DNA of 17,593 nucleotides, from positions 1 to 17,593 of the forward strand of contig UQHH01000060.1 of NCBI GenBank assembly GCA_900540865.1, read 5' to 3'. The stretch comes from an uncultured Oscillospiraceae bacterium. Its GTDB lineage: Bacteria > Bacillota > Clostridia > Oscillospirales > Acutalibacteraceae. Made by a program: the position numbers and the translations under genes. The notes under the pieces are model-generated. The model was not told the DNA's origin. It did not search any database and saw nothing but the letters and a program-made list of their open reading frames with translations. Shown one piece after another: positions 1 through 6,862 of this stretch (positions are counted from its first letter, which is position 1; the number at the start of each line of letters is the position of its first letter).

Positions 1-188
1 AGCCCAAACAGATAAATCGACACGGATACGCCGACGACTACGCACGCAATCAGCAAAATCATCAGAAGCGTGGAAAGTACTTTCCAGACGACGGATAAAA
101 ATCCTTTCGTTCCCTTGACCGCGGCGTTTTCTCCTGCCGTTTCAAGGCCTGTTTCATCGGTAAATTTATTGATGTCGGTTTTTCTCAT
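1..188 (-). CDS. Probable class A penicillin-binding protein, N-terminal fragment (runs off left edge)
   Basis: Partial gene read leftwards from an ATG at 188-186, with CCTCCC (GGGAGG on the coding strand) at 200-205 as ribosome binding site. The 62 visible residues begin MRKTDINKFTDETGLE, a short charged cytoplasmic tail. One strongly hydrophobic segment follows (about residues 36-61, LSTLLMILLIACVVVGVSV and on), ending YLFGL at the window edge. A short cytoplasmic tail followed by one membrane anchor at this position is typical of clostridial class A penicillin-binding proteins (peptidoglycan glycosyltransferase/transpeptidase), and the wording of the anchor resembles members I know. No catalytic domain is visible, so another single-pass membrane protein is possible. 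It is transcribed divergently from the small membrane protein at 446. Confidence 0.45.
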   Translation of the reverse strand, partial: MRKTDINKFTDETGLETAGENAAVKGTKGFLSVVWKVLSTLLMILLIACVVVGVSVSIYLFG

Positions 189-284
189 CGTTTAGCCGAC
201 CTCCCTGTATTTTTAAAAAATAAACGGAACGCAGCGCCCCAAAAAGAGCGGAACCGTCCCTGAAAGAACATATAACTAATCCAC

Positions 285-314
285 ATTATAACACTTCCCA
301 AAGAAAAATGAAAT
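285..314 (-). promoter_or_regulatory. Candidate extended -10 promoter for the leftward membrane protein gene
   Basis: On the minus strand the -10 box TATAAT (plus-strand ATTATA at 285-290) is preceded by TGT, giving an extended -10 (TGTTATAAT). The -35 region around 308-314 is poor. Transcription from here would give a leader of roughly 90 bases before the ATG at 188. Confidence 0.5.
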
Positions 315-445
315 GTTTTTTCGGCATTATTTCTTTAATAATTTGTTAAATCGGATTGCGCATGCCAATCTGTATAAAGCGGGCGCGCGGCAGCAATAAT
401 AATACAAAGGATTTTTTTGTAGAAAAGAAAGGAAGGGACCGGGTT

Positions 446-787
446 TTGACAAAAAAAGAAGTACAAAAATATGCCGCGATGTTAGTATGCATCTTTTTTG
501 GCGTAATAGCAGTATCCGCGTTGGTAGCAACCATCTGGCCGGCACAGACTGCCGCCCAGACAGAAATCACGTCAACACCGAAAACCATATATGAAAAGGT
601 TTATTATCTCAAGGATTACAATGGGAAGATTGCCGTATACGAGGAAGAAAGCGAAACGCCGTTCAAGGTAACGGAGGCGGAGGTGTCGGCGTTACCGGTA
701 CTCGACCAGAAGCAATTAAAGGGCGAGGGCATCAAAGCGCAGGGTAAAAAGGAGCTCGACCGCCTGCTTCAGGACTACTGCAGCTGA
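446..787 (+). CDS. Small membrane-anchored protein with BofC C-terminal-like domain
   Basis: 113 residues if read from the TTG at 446, which has GGAAGGG (431-437) about 8 bases upstream. The frame is open back to an ATG at 356, but that start has no ribosome binding site and would add 30 low-complexity, basic residues, so TTG is preferred. One membrane segment (residues about 10-31) is followed by an extracytoplasmic region. There the stretch YYLKDYNGKIAVYEEESETP (residues 53-72) and the downstream LPVLDQKQL...GI motif match a family widespread in Clostridia and usually labelled BofC C-terminal domain protein. In Bacillus, BofC modulates SpoIVB signalling during sporulation. Transferring that role to this short protein is inference only, and no function can be assigned. 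Confidence 0.6.
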   Translation: MTKKEVQKYAAMLVCIFFGVIAVSALVATIWPAQTAAQTEITSTPKTIYEKVYYLKDYNGKIAVYEEESETPFKVTEAEVSALPVLDQKQLKGEGIKAQGKKELDRLLQDYCS

Positions 788-829
788 CGTAGCTATTGTA
801 AAAACGAAACTGTCAGAAAAACCATATTA

Positions 830-858
830 TTACAAAAAACGCGGGCGAAATATATTAT
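830..858 (+). promoter_or_regulatory. Possible upstream promoter of the fatty acid operon
   Basis: TTACAA (830-835), 17 bases, then TATTAT (853-858) forms a weak sigma-A-like promoter upstream of the better one at 904. It lies in an AT-rich stretch and could be fortuitous. Confidence 0.25.
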
Positions 859-903
859 AAAGGTAAAATAAGAATACAGCCAGGCTGTTGTCCATTTCTT
901 TTC

Positions 904-932
904 TTGACAAACAGGCTCTGCGGAGATAAAAT
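904..932 (+). promoter_or_regulatory. Promoter of the fabT-accA operon
   Basis: Consensus -35 TTGACA (904-909), a 17-base spacer and TAAAAT (927-932, five of six matches to TATAAT). This is the best sigma-A promoter in the window. It lies 44 bases upstream of the first gene of the fatty acid cluster and directly abuts the palindrome at 933-951. Confidence 0.8.
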
Positions 933-951
933 TAGTTAAGTAATCAAACTA
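933..951 (+). promoter_or_regulatory. Candidate FabT-type operator
   Basis: TAGTTAAGTAATCAAACTA is an inverted repeat with perfect five-base arms (TAGTT/AACTA) around a nine-base centre, right next to the -10 box and covering the expected transcription start. Its AT-rich arms with TTGA/TCAA-like content resemble MarR-family FabT sites of streptococci. A repressor bound here would block initiation of the operon whose first gene encodes a MarR-family protein. Binding by the adjacent gene's product is inference. Confidence 0.55.
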
Positions 952-975
952 TTTCTCCGAAAGGAGCTGAAATAT

Positions 976-1455
976 ATGGGAGAGGATTTTTGCGACCGCT
1001 TAAATTACGTGCTGGAGCAGAGCTATTCGCTCTTTTCCCGAGTGGAGCAGAACACGCTGATGCGCTCAAAGCGCTTTAATCTTTCTATAAGCGAGCTGCA
1101 TCTGATTGAAGTAATTAACAAAAATCCCATACGTGGGCGGCTTATCGGCGATATTGCCGGCGAGCTGATGATTACGCCGTCATCCGTTACCATTGCTGTA
1201 AACAAGCTGGTAAAAAAGGGCTACGCTGTCAAGAAAAAGAGCTTGGAGGACGGCAGGCAGGTATATGTGCAGCTCACTGACGAGGGGCGCCACGCGGACC
1301 GGATTCATAAACGGTTTCATAAAAGCCTTGCCAAAAGCATTACCGCCGGAATGACACAGCAGGAAAAAGGAATTTTGCTCGGCTGTATTGATAGAATGAA
1401 TGTCTTTTTGAGCGCGCGGCTGAAAAAGATGGAAAACGGAGGACTGAAATCATGA
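976..1455 (+). CDS. fabT: MarR-family regulator of fatty acid synthesis (FabT-like)
   Basis: 159-residue MarR-type winged-helix regulator. The recognition region is LIGDIAGELMITPSSVTIAVNKL, followed by the wing GYAVKKKSLEDGRQVYVQLTDEGR, a hallmark of the family. The start ATG at 976 has AAGGAG 10 bases upstream. The gene is first in the FASII operon and overlaps fabH by four bases (ATGA at 1452-1455), the position FabT occupies in streptococci. There FabT represses the fab genes when bound to long-chain acyl-ACP. The palindrome at 933-951 just upstream is a plausible site, implying autoregulation. Family assignment is firm; the FabT name rests on operon context and not on specific residues. 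Confidence 0.85.
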   Translation: MGEDFCDRLNYVLEQSYSLFSRVEQNTLMRSKRFNLSISELHLIEVINKNPIRGRLIGDIAGELMITPSSVTIAVNKLVKKGYAVKKKSLEDGRQVYVQLTDEGRHADRIHKRFHKSLAKSITAGMTQQEKGILLGCIDRMNVFLSARLKKMENGGLKS

Positions 1456-2411
1456 GCTTCAGCATTATAGGAACAGGCAGGAGCGTTCCGGAGTACATAC
1501 TAACAAACGAAAAGCTGTCCACTATGGTGGAAACGAGCGACGAATGGATTACAAAACGCACCGGCGTACATGAGCGTCATATCTGCACGACGGAGACCCT
1601 GACGGATTTGTGCGTCGCGGCGGCAAAAAACGCGATGGAGTGCGCGAATATTACGCCGGGCGAGCTCGACTTGATTATCTGCGCGACGCTGCGGGGAGAT
1701 TACATCACCCCCGCTCAGGCGTGCGTTGTTCAGCGAGAAATCGGGGCGTCGTGCCCCGCGTTCGACATAAACGGCGCGTGCTCCGGCTTTATTTACGCGC
1801 TGGACGTGGCGGACGGTTTTTTTGTATCAAAAAAGGTGAAAAAGGTGCTCGTCATCGCGGCGGACAACCTTTCCAATATAACCGACTGGACCGACCGCGG
1901 CACGTGCGTACTGTTCGGGGACGGCGCGGGCGCGGTGGTGCTTTCTGAAGGCGACGGCCTTCGCTCCATTTATGTAATGGCGCAGGGCAACCCCGAGGTG
2001 CTTTACGCGCCCAAGGGGGAAAATACTTCCCCGTTTTATGAGCATCCATCCGAAAGGCCGGTTATTTTTATGAACGGGCACGAGGTCTACAAGTTCGCCG
2101 TCAGCGCAATGGTCGACGGAATCAAGCGCGCAGTGAGCGGCGCGGGGCTTGAACAGAGCGACATTGGCCATGTGGTGCCGCACCAGGCGAATACGAGGAT
2201 TATCGACACGGCGGCTGCAAAGCTCGACATTCCCGCAGACCGTTATATTTATAATATTGCGCATTACGGCAATACGTCCGCTTCCTGTATGCCGATGTGC
2301 CTTGACGAGGCATACCGCGCGGGAAAATTCAAGAAGGGCGAGTATATTGCAATGTGCGCGTTCGGCGGCGGCCTTACGATGGGCAGCTGCGTGCTGCGTT
2401 GGGATATTTAA
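1452..2411 (+). CDS. fabH: 3-oxoacyl-ACP synthase III (chain-initiating condensing enzyme)
   Basis: 319 residues, the normal FabH length. FabH condenses acetyl-CoA or a branched primer acyl-CoA with malonyl-ACP to start type II fatty acid synthesis in the cytoplasm. The catalytic triad is complete and falls on standard numbering: Cys110 in GACSGF, His244 in VPHQANTRI, and Asn274 in HYGNTSA. The thiolase-fold opening (IIGTGRSVPEYILTN, then DEWITKRTGV) is also typical. Its ATG overlaps the stop of the upstream regulator, suggesting translational coupling. The stop is followed after 32 bases by fabK. In the streptococcal version of this cluster the ACP gene sits in that gap, but here there is no room for it. 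Primer preference (straight or branched) cannot be told from the sequence. Confidence 0.97.
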   Translation: MSFSIIGTGRSVPEYILTNEKLSTMVETSDEWITKRTGVHERHICTTETLTDLCVAAAKNAMECANITPGELDLIICATLRGDYITPAQACVVQREIGASCPAFDINGACSGFIYALDVADGFFVSKKVKKVLVIAADNLSNITDWTDRGTCVLFGDGAGAVVLSEGDGLRSIYVMAQGNPEVLYAPKGENTSPFYEHPSERPVIFMNGHEVYKFAVSAMVDGIKRAVSGAGLEQSDIGHVVPHQANTRIIDTAAAKLDIPADRYIYNIAHYGNTSASCMPMCLDEAYRAGKFKKGEYIAMCAFGGGLTMGSCVLRWDI

Positions 2412-2443
2412 AAGGCTTGCCAAACACAACGGAGGTTTTTATT

Positions 2444-3391
2444 ATGATAAGCACACCGATAAACGAACAATTAGGCATAAAATACCCGATTTTCCAGGGA
2501 GGAATGGCTTGGGTCGCGGACGCGTCCCTGGCGGCGGGCGTCAGTAACGCGGGCGGGCTCGGCATTATTGCGGGGATGAACTCGAACGGCGACCAGCTCC
2601 GCGCTGAAATTATAAAATGCAGGGAGCTGACAAACAAGCCCTTTGGCGTAAACGTCATGCTCATGAGCCCGTTTGTCGAAGAGGTCGCTAAGGTCGTCGC
2701 TGAGGAAAAAATCCCGGTCGTCACGACCGGTGCGGGAAATCCCGGCAAGTATATGAAGGAATGGCTTGCTGCCGGAATCAAGGTAATTCCGGTTGTGCCG
2801 TCCGTCGCGCTTGCAAGGCTCGCGCAGCGCCACGGCGCGTTCGCGGTCATCGCGGAGGGCGGCGAATCCGGCGGCCACGTCGGGGATTTGACGACAATGG
2901 CGCTCGTCCCGCAGATAGTCGATACGGTAGACATCCCGGTCATCGCGGCGGGCGGTATCGCGGACGGCAGGCAGCTTGCGGCGGCGCTTATGCTCGGCGC
3001 TGTCGGCGTGCAGGTCGGCACAAGGTTTCTTGTCGCGACGGAATGCACCATCGCGCAGGAATATAAGGACCGGGTTTTAAAGGCGAAGGACATCGACACG
3101 GTGCTCACGGGCAAGCGGCTCGGCCATCCCGTGCGCTCGCTGAAAAACGCGTTTACAAGGGAATACCTCAAAAAAGAATATAACAGCGAAATTACGGACG
3201 AAGAGCTTGAAAGTATGGGCCTCGGCGTGCTGCGCGCGGCTGCGCGCGGCGGCGACGTATCGAACGGCTGCGTCCCCGCGGGGCAGGTAGCCGCGATGGT
3301 CAAGAAGGAGCAGCCCGCTAAGGAAATCATCGAAGAGATGTTCACCCAGGCGGAGGAAGTATTGGGCGGTGCGACGAAATGGGTAAAATAG
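2444..3391 (+). CDS. fabK: Enoyl-ACP reductase II (FMN-dependent)
   Basis: 315 residues from the ATG at 2444, which follows a strong GGAGG (2431-2435). The frame is open further upstream, but that overlaps fabH and has no ribosome binding site. FabK is the flavin-dependent (FMN, NAD(P)H) enzyme that reduces trans-2-enoyl-ACP, the last step of each elongation cycle. It belongs to the nitronate monooxygenase/TIM-barrel family. Key features are the N-terminal YPIFQGGMAWV, GNPGKY, GESGGHVG with His145 (the conserved active-site histidine of FabK), and the FMN-phosphate loops PVIAAGGIADG and GVQVGTRFL. Those loops and the operon position separate it from plain nitronate monooxygenases. It overlaps fabD by 13 bases. 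No FabI, FabL or FabV is encoded in the window. Confidence 0.95.
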   Translation: MISTPINEQLGIKYPIFQGGMAWVADASLAAGVSNAGGLGIIAGMNSNGDQLRAEIIKCRELTNKPFGVNVMLMSPFVEEVAKVVAEEKIPVVTTGAGNPGKYMKEWLAAGIKVIPVVPSVALARLAQRHGAFAVIAEGGESGGHVGDLTTMALVPQIVDTVDIPVIAAGGIADGRQLAAALMLGAVGVQVGTRFLVATECTIAQEYKDRVLKAKDIDTVLTGKRLGHPVRSLKNAFTREYLKKEYNSEITDEELESMGLGVLRAAARGGDVSNGCVPAGQVAAMVKKEQPAKEIIEEMFTQAEEVLGGATKWVK

Positions 3392-4290
3392 CGTTAGTTT
3401 TTTCAGGACAGGGCGCCCAGTATACCGGCATGGGCAAGGAGCTTTACGAGTGCTCGCCCGCCGCGAAGGCGGTTTTCGATATGGCGGACAAGCTTCGTCC
3501 CGGCACCTCAGAGCAATGCTTTACAGCGGAAAAGGACGAGCTGTCTCTTACGGTAAACACCCAGCCGTGCGTGTTCGCGGTCGATTTGGCGGCGGCCTGC
3601 GCGGTAGAAGAGCTTGGAATTAAGCCCGACTTTATCGCTGGATTTTCGCTCGGGGAAATTGCTTCTCTCGGTTTTTGCGGCATTCTTTCAAACGAAGACG
3701 CTTTCAGCCTTGTCTGTAAGCGCGCGCGGCTCATGGATGAAGCCGCCGCAAAAAGCAAAGGCGCAATGGTCGCGGTGATGAAGCTTACGCCCCAAATGGT
3801 GGAGGCGCTCTGCAAACGCTTTGAAAACGCGTGGCCGGTAAACTATAACAGCCCGGCGCAGACGGTCGTTGCGATGGATGAAACGCTTGTGGAGGAATTT
3901 TCCGCGGCGGTCAAGGAGCAAAGAGGCAAGGCGGTGCGCCTGGCGGTAAGCGGCGCGTTCCACAGCCCGTTTATGGAGAGTGCGTCAGACGGCCTTGCGG
4001 CTTATCTTGAAAACGTTTCGCTCTCAGAGCCGCAAATTCCCGTTTATTCAAACGTGACGGCGCAGCCCTACAGCGGTGATTTTAAAGAGCTGATTATCAA
4101 CCAAGCAAGAAGCCCGGTACAGTGGCAGAAGACGGTAGAAAATCTTATCGATGAGGGCGTGGACACCTTTATCGAGGTTGGCCCCGGCAAAACGCTGACG
4201 GGCTTGATTAAGAAAATCGACGCAAGCGTAACCGCCTGCCACGTGGAGGACAAGCAAACGCTTGAGGAATGCAGGGCGCTGCTTCTTTGA
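3379..4290 (+). CDS. fabD: Malonyl-CoA:ACP transacylase
   Basis: 303 residues, usual FabD size. It transfers malonyl from CoA to the phosphopantetheine of ACP. The nucleophile Ser90 lies in GFSLGE, Arg117 in KRARLM binds the malonyl carboxylate, and His195 in SGAFHSPFM is the catalytic base. The N-terminal VFSGQGAQYTGMG and C-terminal FIEVGPGKTLTGLIKK motifs complete the fold. The usual His before the serine (GHSLGE) is Phe here, a variation outside the core catalytic residues. The start ATG at 3379 lies inside the end of fabK and has only a weak ribosome binding site, so translation probably depends on coupling to fabK. Forty bases separate it from fabG. Confidence 0.96.
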   Translation: MGKIALVFSGQGAQYTGMGKELYECSPAAKAVFDMADKLRPGTSEQCFTAEKDELSLTVNTQPCVFAVDLAAACAVEELGIKPDFIAGFSLGEIASLGFCGILSNEDAFSLVCKRARLMDEAAAKSKGAMVAVMKLTPQMVEALCKRFENAWPVNYNSPAQTVVAMDETLVEEFSAAVKEQRGKAVRLAVSGAFHSPFMESASDGLAAYLENVSLSEPQIPVYSNVTAQPYSGDFKELIINQARSPVQWQKTVENLIDEGVDTFIEVGPGKTLTGLIKKIDASVTACHVEDKQTLEECRALLL

Positions 4291-4330
4291 TTTACATAAC
4301 CGGACAAGAAACGGAAAGGACGGAGCAACT

Positions 4331-5074
4331 ATGAGATTTCAGGATAAAACAGCCGTCGTTACGGGCGGTTCCAGAGGAATCGGCAGGGAAATTGCCCTGA
4401 CGCTCGCAAAGGACGGCGCGAATATCGCGATTCTCCAGATAGGGGACGATGAAAACGCCGCAAAGACAAAGCAGGAGATTACAGGCCTCGGTGTGAAATG
4501 TGAGGTTTATACCTGTGATGTTTCAAGCTACGACGGCGTAAAGGAAACGGTGGATAAGGTGATAGAAGCCTTCGGTGCGGTCGATATTTTAATCAATAAC
4601 GCCGGCATTGTCCGTGACGCGACGCTGCGCTCCATGAAGGAGCAGGATTTCGACGCGGTTTTAAACGTCAACCTAAAGGGCGCGTTCAACATGATTAAGC
4701 ACCTGTACACGCACTTCATGAAGAGAAGGAGCGGCAGAATCGTCAACATCAGCTCTGTCGTCGCGCTCGGCGGCAACGCGGGGCAGGCAAACTATGTAAG
4801 CGCAAAGGCCGGTATGATTGGCCTTACCAAGACGGTCGCCAAGGAACTTGGAGGCAGGGGAATTACCTGTAACGCCGTGGCGCCCGGCTATATCGATACC
4901 GATATGACAAAAACGTTAAGCGACAAGGTAAAAGAAAATTTCACGGCGCTCATTCCGATGAGAAAGCCGGGCAGTGTACAGGACGTCGCCAACGCCGTCG
5001 CGTTTTTGGCAAGCGACGAAGCGGCCTATATCACGGGCGAGGTACTGCGCGTGGACGGCGGCATGGCAATGTAA
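4331..5074 (+). CDS. fabG: 3-oxoacyl-ACP reductase
   Basis: 247-residue short-chain dehydrogenase/reductase, read from the ATG at 4331 (GGAG at 4322-4325). Upstream in-frame codons would run into fabD and are not needed. It uses NADPH to reduce 3-oxoacyl-ACP to 3-hydroxyacyl-ACP. Seen in order: the cofactor loop TGGSRGIG (residues 11-18), NNAG (89-92), catalytic Ser142, Tyr155 and Lys159 (NYVSAKAG), and PGYIDTDMT. It ends in YITGEVLRVDGGMAM, the C-terminus typical of true FabG proteins. Its place between fabD and fabF confirms the role over other dehydrogenases of this superfamily. It is 27 bases from fabF. Confidence 0.96.
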   Translation: MRFQDKTAVVTGGSRGIGREIALTLAKDGANIAILQIGDDENAAKTKQEITGLGVKCEVYTCDVSSYDGVKETVDKVIEAFGAVDILINNAGIVRDATLRSMKEQDFDAVLNVNLKGAFNMIKHLYTHFMKRRSGRIVNISSVVALGGNAGQANYVSAKAGMIGLTKTVAKELGGRGITCNAVAPGYIDTDMTKTLSDKVKENFTALIPMRKPGSVQDVANAVAFLASDEAAYITGEVLRVDGGMAM

Positions 5075-5101
5075 GAAACCACAGCGGAAGGAGAGAACCC
5101 A

Positions 5102-6337
5102 ATGAGAAGAGTAGTAGTCACAGGCCTTGGCGCGGTAACGCCCGTAGGCAACGACGTACAGGCCACGTGGGATTCCCTGAAAAAAGGCAAAAGCGGGATT
5201 GATTTTATCACAAAATTCGATACGTCTGATTTAAAGGTAACGATTGCCGCGGAGGTCAAGGATTTTGACGCGACACAATATATTGAAAAGAGGGAGCTGC
5301 GCAAAACAGACCTCTTTACACAGTACGCGGTTGCGGCTGCCGCCCAGGCGGTCAGCGACAGCGAAATCGACGGCAAAATAGACCCGGACCGTTTCGGCGT
5401 TTACGTCGGCGCGGGCATCGGCGGAATGGAAACCTTTATCAACAATTCAAACAATATGGAGAAAAACGGACCGAAAAAGGTATCGCCGTTTTTTGTCCCG
5501 ATGATGATTGGCAACATGGCTTCCGGTACGGTTGCAATCAAACATAACGCCAGGGGCGTGTGCCTGCCGATTGTGACGGCCTGCGCGACAGGCACGCATT
5601 CCATCGGCGAGGCGTTCCACGCAATCGCGGGCGGCTATGCCGACGCTATCATTGCGGGCGGCGCGGAAGCGGCAATCAACCGGCTTTCCATCGCGGGCTT
5701 TTCCAATATCATGGCGCTGACGTCCCGCAACGACCCCAAGACGGCCTCTATCCCGTTTGACAAGCGCCGCGACGGGTTTGTCATCGGCGAAGGCGCGGGC
5801 ATCGTTATTTTAGAGGAGTATGAGCACGCAAAACAGCGCGGAGCGAAAATCTACGCGGAAATCTGCGGCTATGGAAACACCTGCGACGCGTACCATGTGA
5901 CGGCTCCCGAGCCGGACGGAGACGGCGCGGCGCGTGCTATCGCCGCTGCGGTTAAGGAAGCGGGCATTGGAGACAGCGACAGGGTTTATATCAACGCGCA
6001 CGGCACCAGTACGCCTCCGAACGATAAGGTCGAGACGATGGCCTTCAAGCGGGTATTCGGGGAAGACAGGGCAAAGGAGCTTTATATCAGCTCCACCAAA
6101 TCGATGACCGGGCATATGCTGGGTGCTGCCGGCGGCGCCGAGGCGGTTATCTGCGCCAAGGCGCTCGAGGACGGCGTACTTCCGCCGACCATCGGCTACG
6201 AGGTGCCCGACGAGGACTGCGACCTCAATTATATTCCAAACAAAGCGGTAGAACAGAAGGTGGATTACGCAATGTCCACGTCGCTCGGCTTCGGCGGACA
6301 TAATGCGTGTATCATATTCAAAAAATGTGCGGACTAA
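5102..6337 (+). CDS. fabF: 3-oxoacyl-ACP synthase II (elongating condensing enzyme)
   Basis: 411 residues, normal for FabF/KAS II. It elongates acyl-ACP by decarboxylative condensation with malonyl-ACP. The Cys-His-His triad is intact: Cys161 in VTACATGTHSIGEA, His300 in NAHGTSTPPND, and His338 in TGHMLGAAGG. The end TSLGFGGHNACIIFKK is the canonical FabF terminus. The ATG at 5102 follows an AAGGAG box. It is the only elongating KAS in the window. As in pneumococcus, one FabF may do all elongation, but whether FabB or other KAS genes exist elsewhere is unknown. It is followed after 40 bases by accB. Confidence 0.97.
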   Translation: MRRVVVTGLGAVTPVGNDVQATWDSLKKGKSGIDFITKFDTSDLKVTIAAEVKDFDATQYIEKRELRKTDLFTQYAVAAAAQAVSDSEIDGKIDPDRFGVYVGAGIGGMETFINNSNNMEKNGPKKVSPFFVPMMIGNMASGTVAIKHNARGVCLPIVTACATGTHSIGEAFHAIAGGYADAIIAGGAEAAINRLSIAGFSNIMALTSRNDPKTASIPFDKRRDGFVIGEGAGIVILEEYEHAKQRGAKIYAEICGYGNTCDAYHVTAPEPDGDGAARAIAAAVKEAGIGDSDRVYINAHGTSTPPNDKVETMAFKRVFGEDRAKELYISSTKSMTGHMLGAAGGAEAVICAKALEDGVLPPTIGYEVPDEDCDLNYIPNKAVEQKVDYAMSTSLGFGGHNACIIFKKCAD

Positions 6338-6377
6338 TAGCCGCCTGATTTCATATCAAGCAAAAGGGGAGTTAATA

Positions 6378-6836
6378 ATGCCAATGTATGACCTCAGCGA
6401 GCTGAAGGAACTGATTAAGACCATTGACCAGACAGGCGTAACCAGCTTTGAGATAAAGGGAACGGACGGCGAAAAGCTGACCATAAAGAAAGAAAAATCC
6501 GTCGTAGTGCAGGCTGCTGAGCCTGTACAAGCGGCAGCGCCCGCACCTGCGGCGCAGGCCGCTGTACAAAGCGCTGCGCCCGAAGCACAGCCGGACGACG
6601 GCGGCGCTTCCATTACGGCGCCGATGGTCGGCGTGTTTTACGCGGCGGCTTCTCCCGACGCGCAGCCGTACGTGACGGTCGGCTCTTCCGTAAAGAAGGG
6701 CGACGTTATCTGCATCATCGAAGCGATGAAGCTCATGAACGAAATCACCGCAGCACAGAGCGGAACCATCACGGAGGTCTGCGCGCAGAACGGCGATATC
6801 GTCGAGTTCGGCCAGCCTTTATTTAAAATCAAATGA
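6378..6836 (+). CDS. accB: Biotin carboxyl carrier protein of acetyl-CoA carboxylase
   Basis: 152 residues from the ATG at 6378, which has AGGGGAG 7 bases upstream. The N-terminal helix-rich part (DLSELKELIKTIDQTGVTSF) is followed by an Ala/Pro/Gln-rich flexible linker (about residues 44-75). The biotinyl domain comes last, with the biotin attachment lysine Lys118 in EAMKLMNE, preceded by ITAPMVGVFY. It carries the carboxybiotin between AccC and the AccAD carboxyltransferase. The protein would have to be charged by a biotin ligase encoded elsewhere. It lies 26 bases upstream of fabZ. Confidence 0.96.
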   Translation: MPMYDLSELKELIKTIDQTGVTSFEIKGTDGEKLTIKKEKSVVVQAAEPVQAAAPAPAAQAAVQSAAPEAQPDDGGASITAPMVGVFYAAASPDAQPYVTVGSSVKKGDVICIIEAMKLMNEITAAQSGTITEVCAQNGDIVEFGQPLFKIK

Positions 6837-6862
6837 GCCGTATGGCATAAGGATGTGTTACT

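Noticed and set aside
788..815. Terminator after the BofC-like gene (CTGAC...GTCAG)
   Set aside because: Only five base pairs with a loop of more than 15 bases and no T-run after it.
1827..2429. 200-codon minus-strand frame across fabH
   Set aside because: Antisense to a fully conserved gene, His/Arg-rich composition and no start signal.
2374..3345. 323-codon open frame on the minus strand across fabK
   Set aside because: It is a shadow of fabK: Ser/Ala/Pro-rich composition typical of antisense translation of GC-rich codons, no ribosome binding site and no family resemblance.
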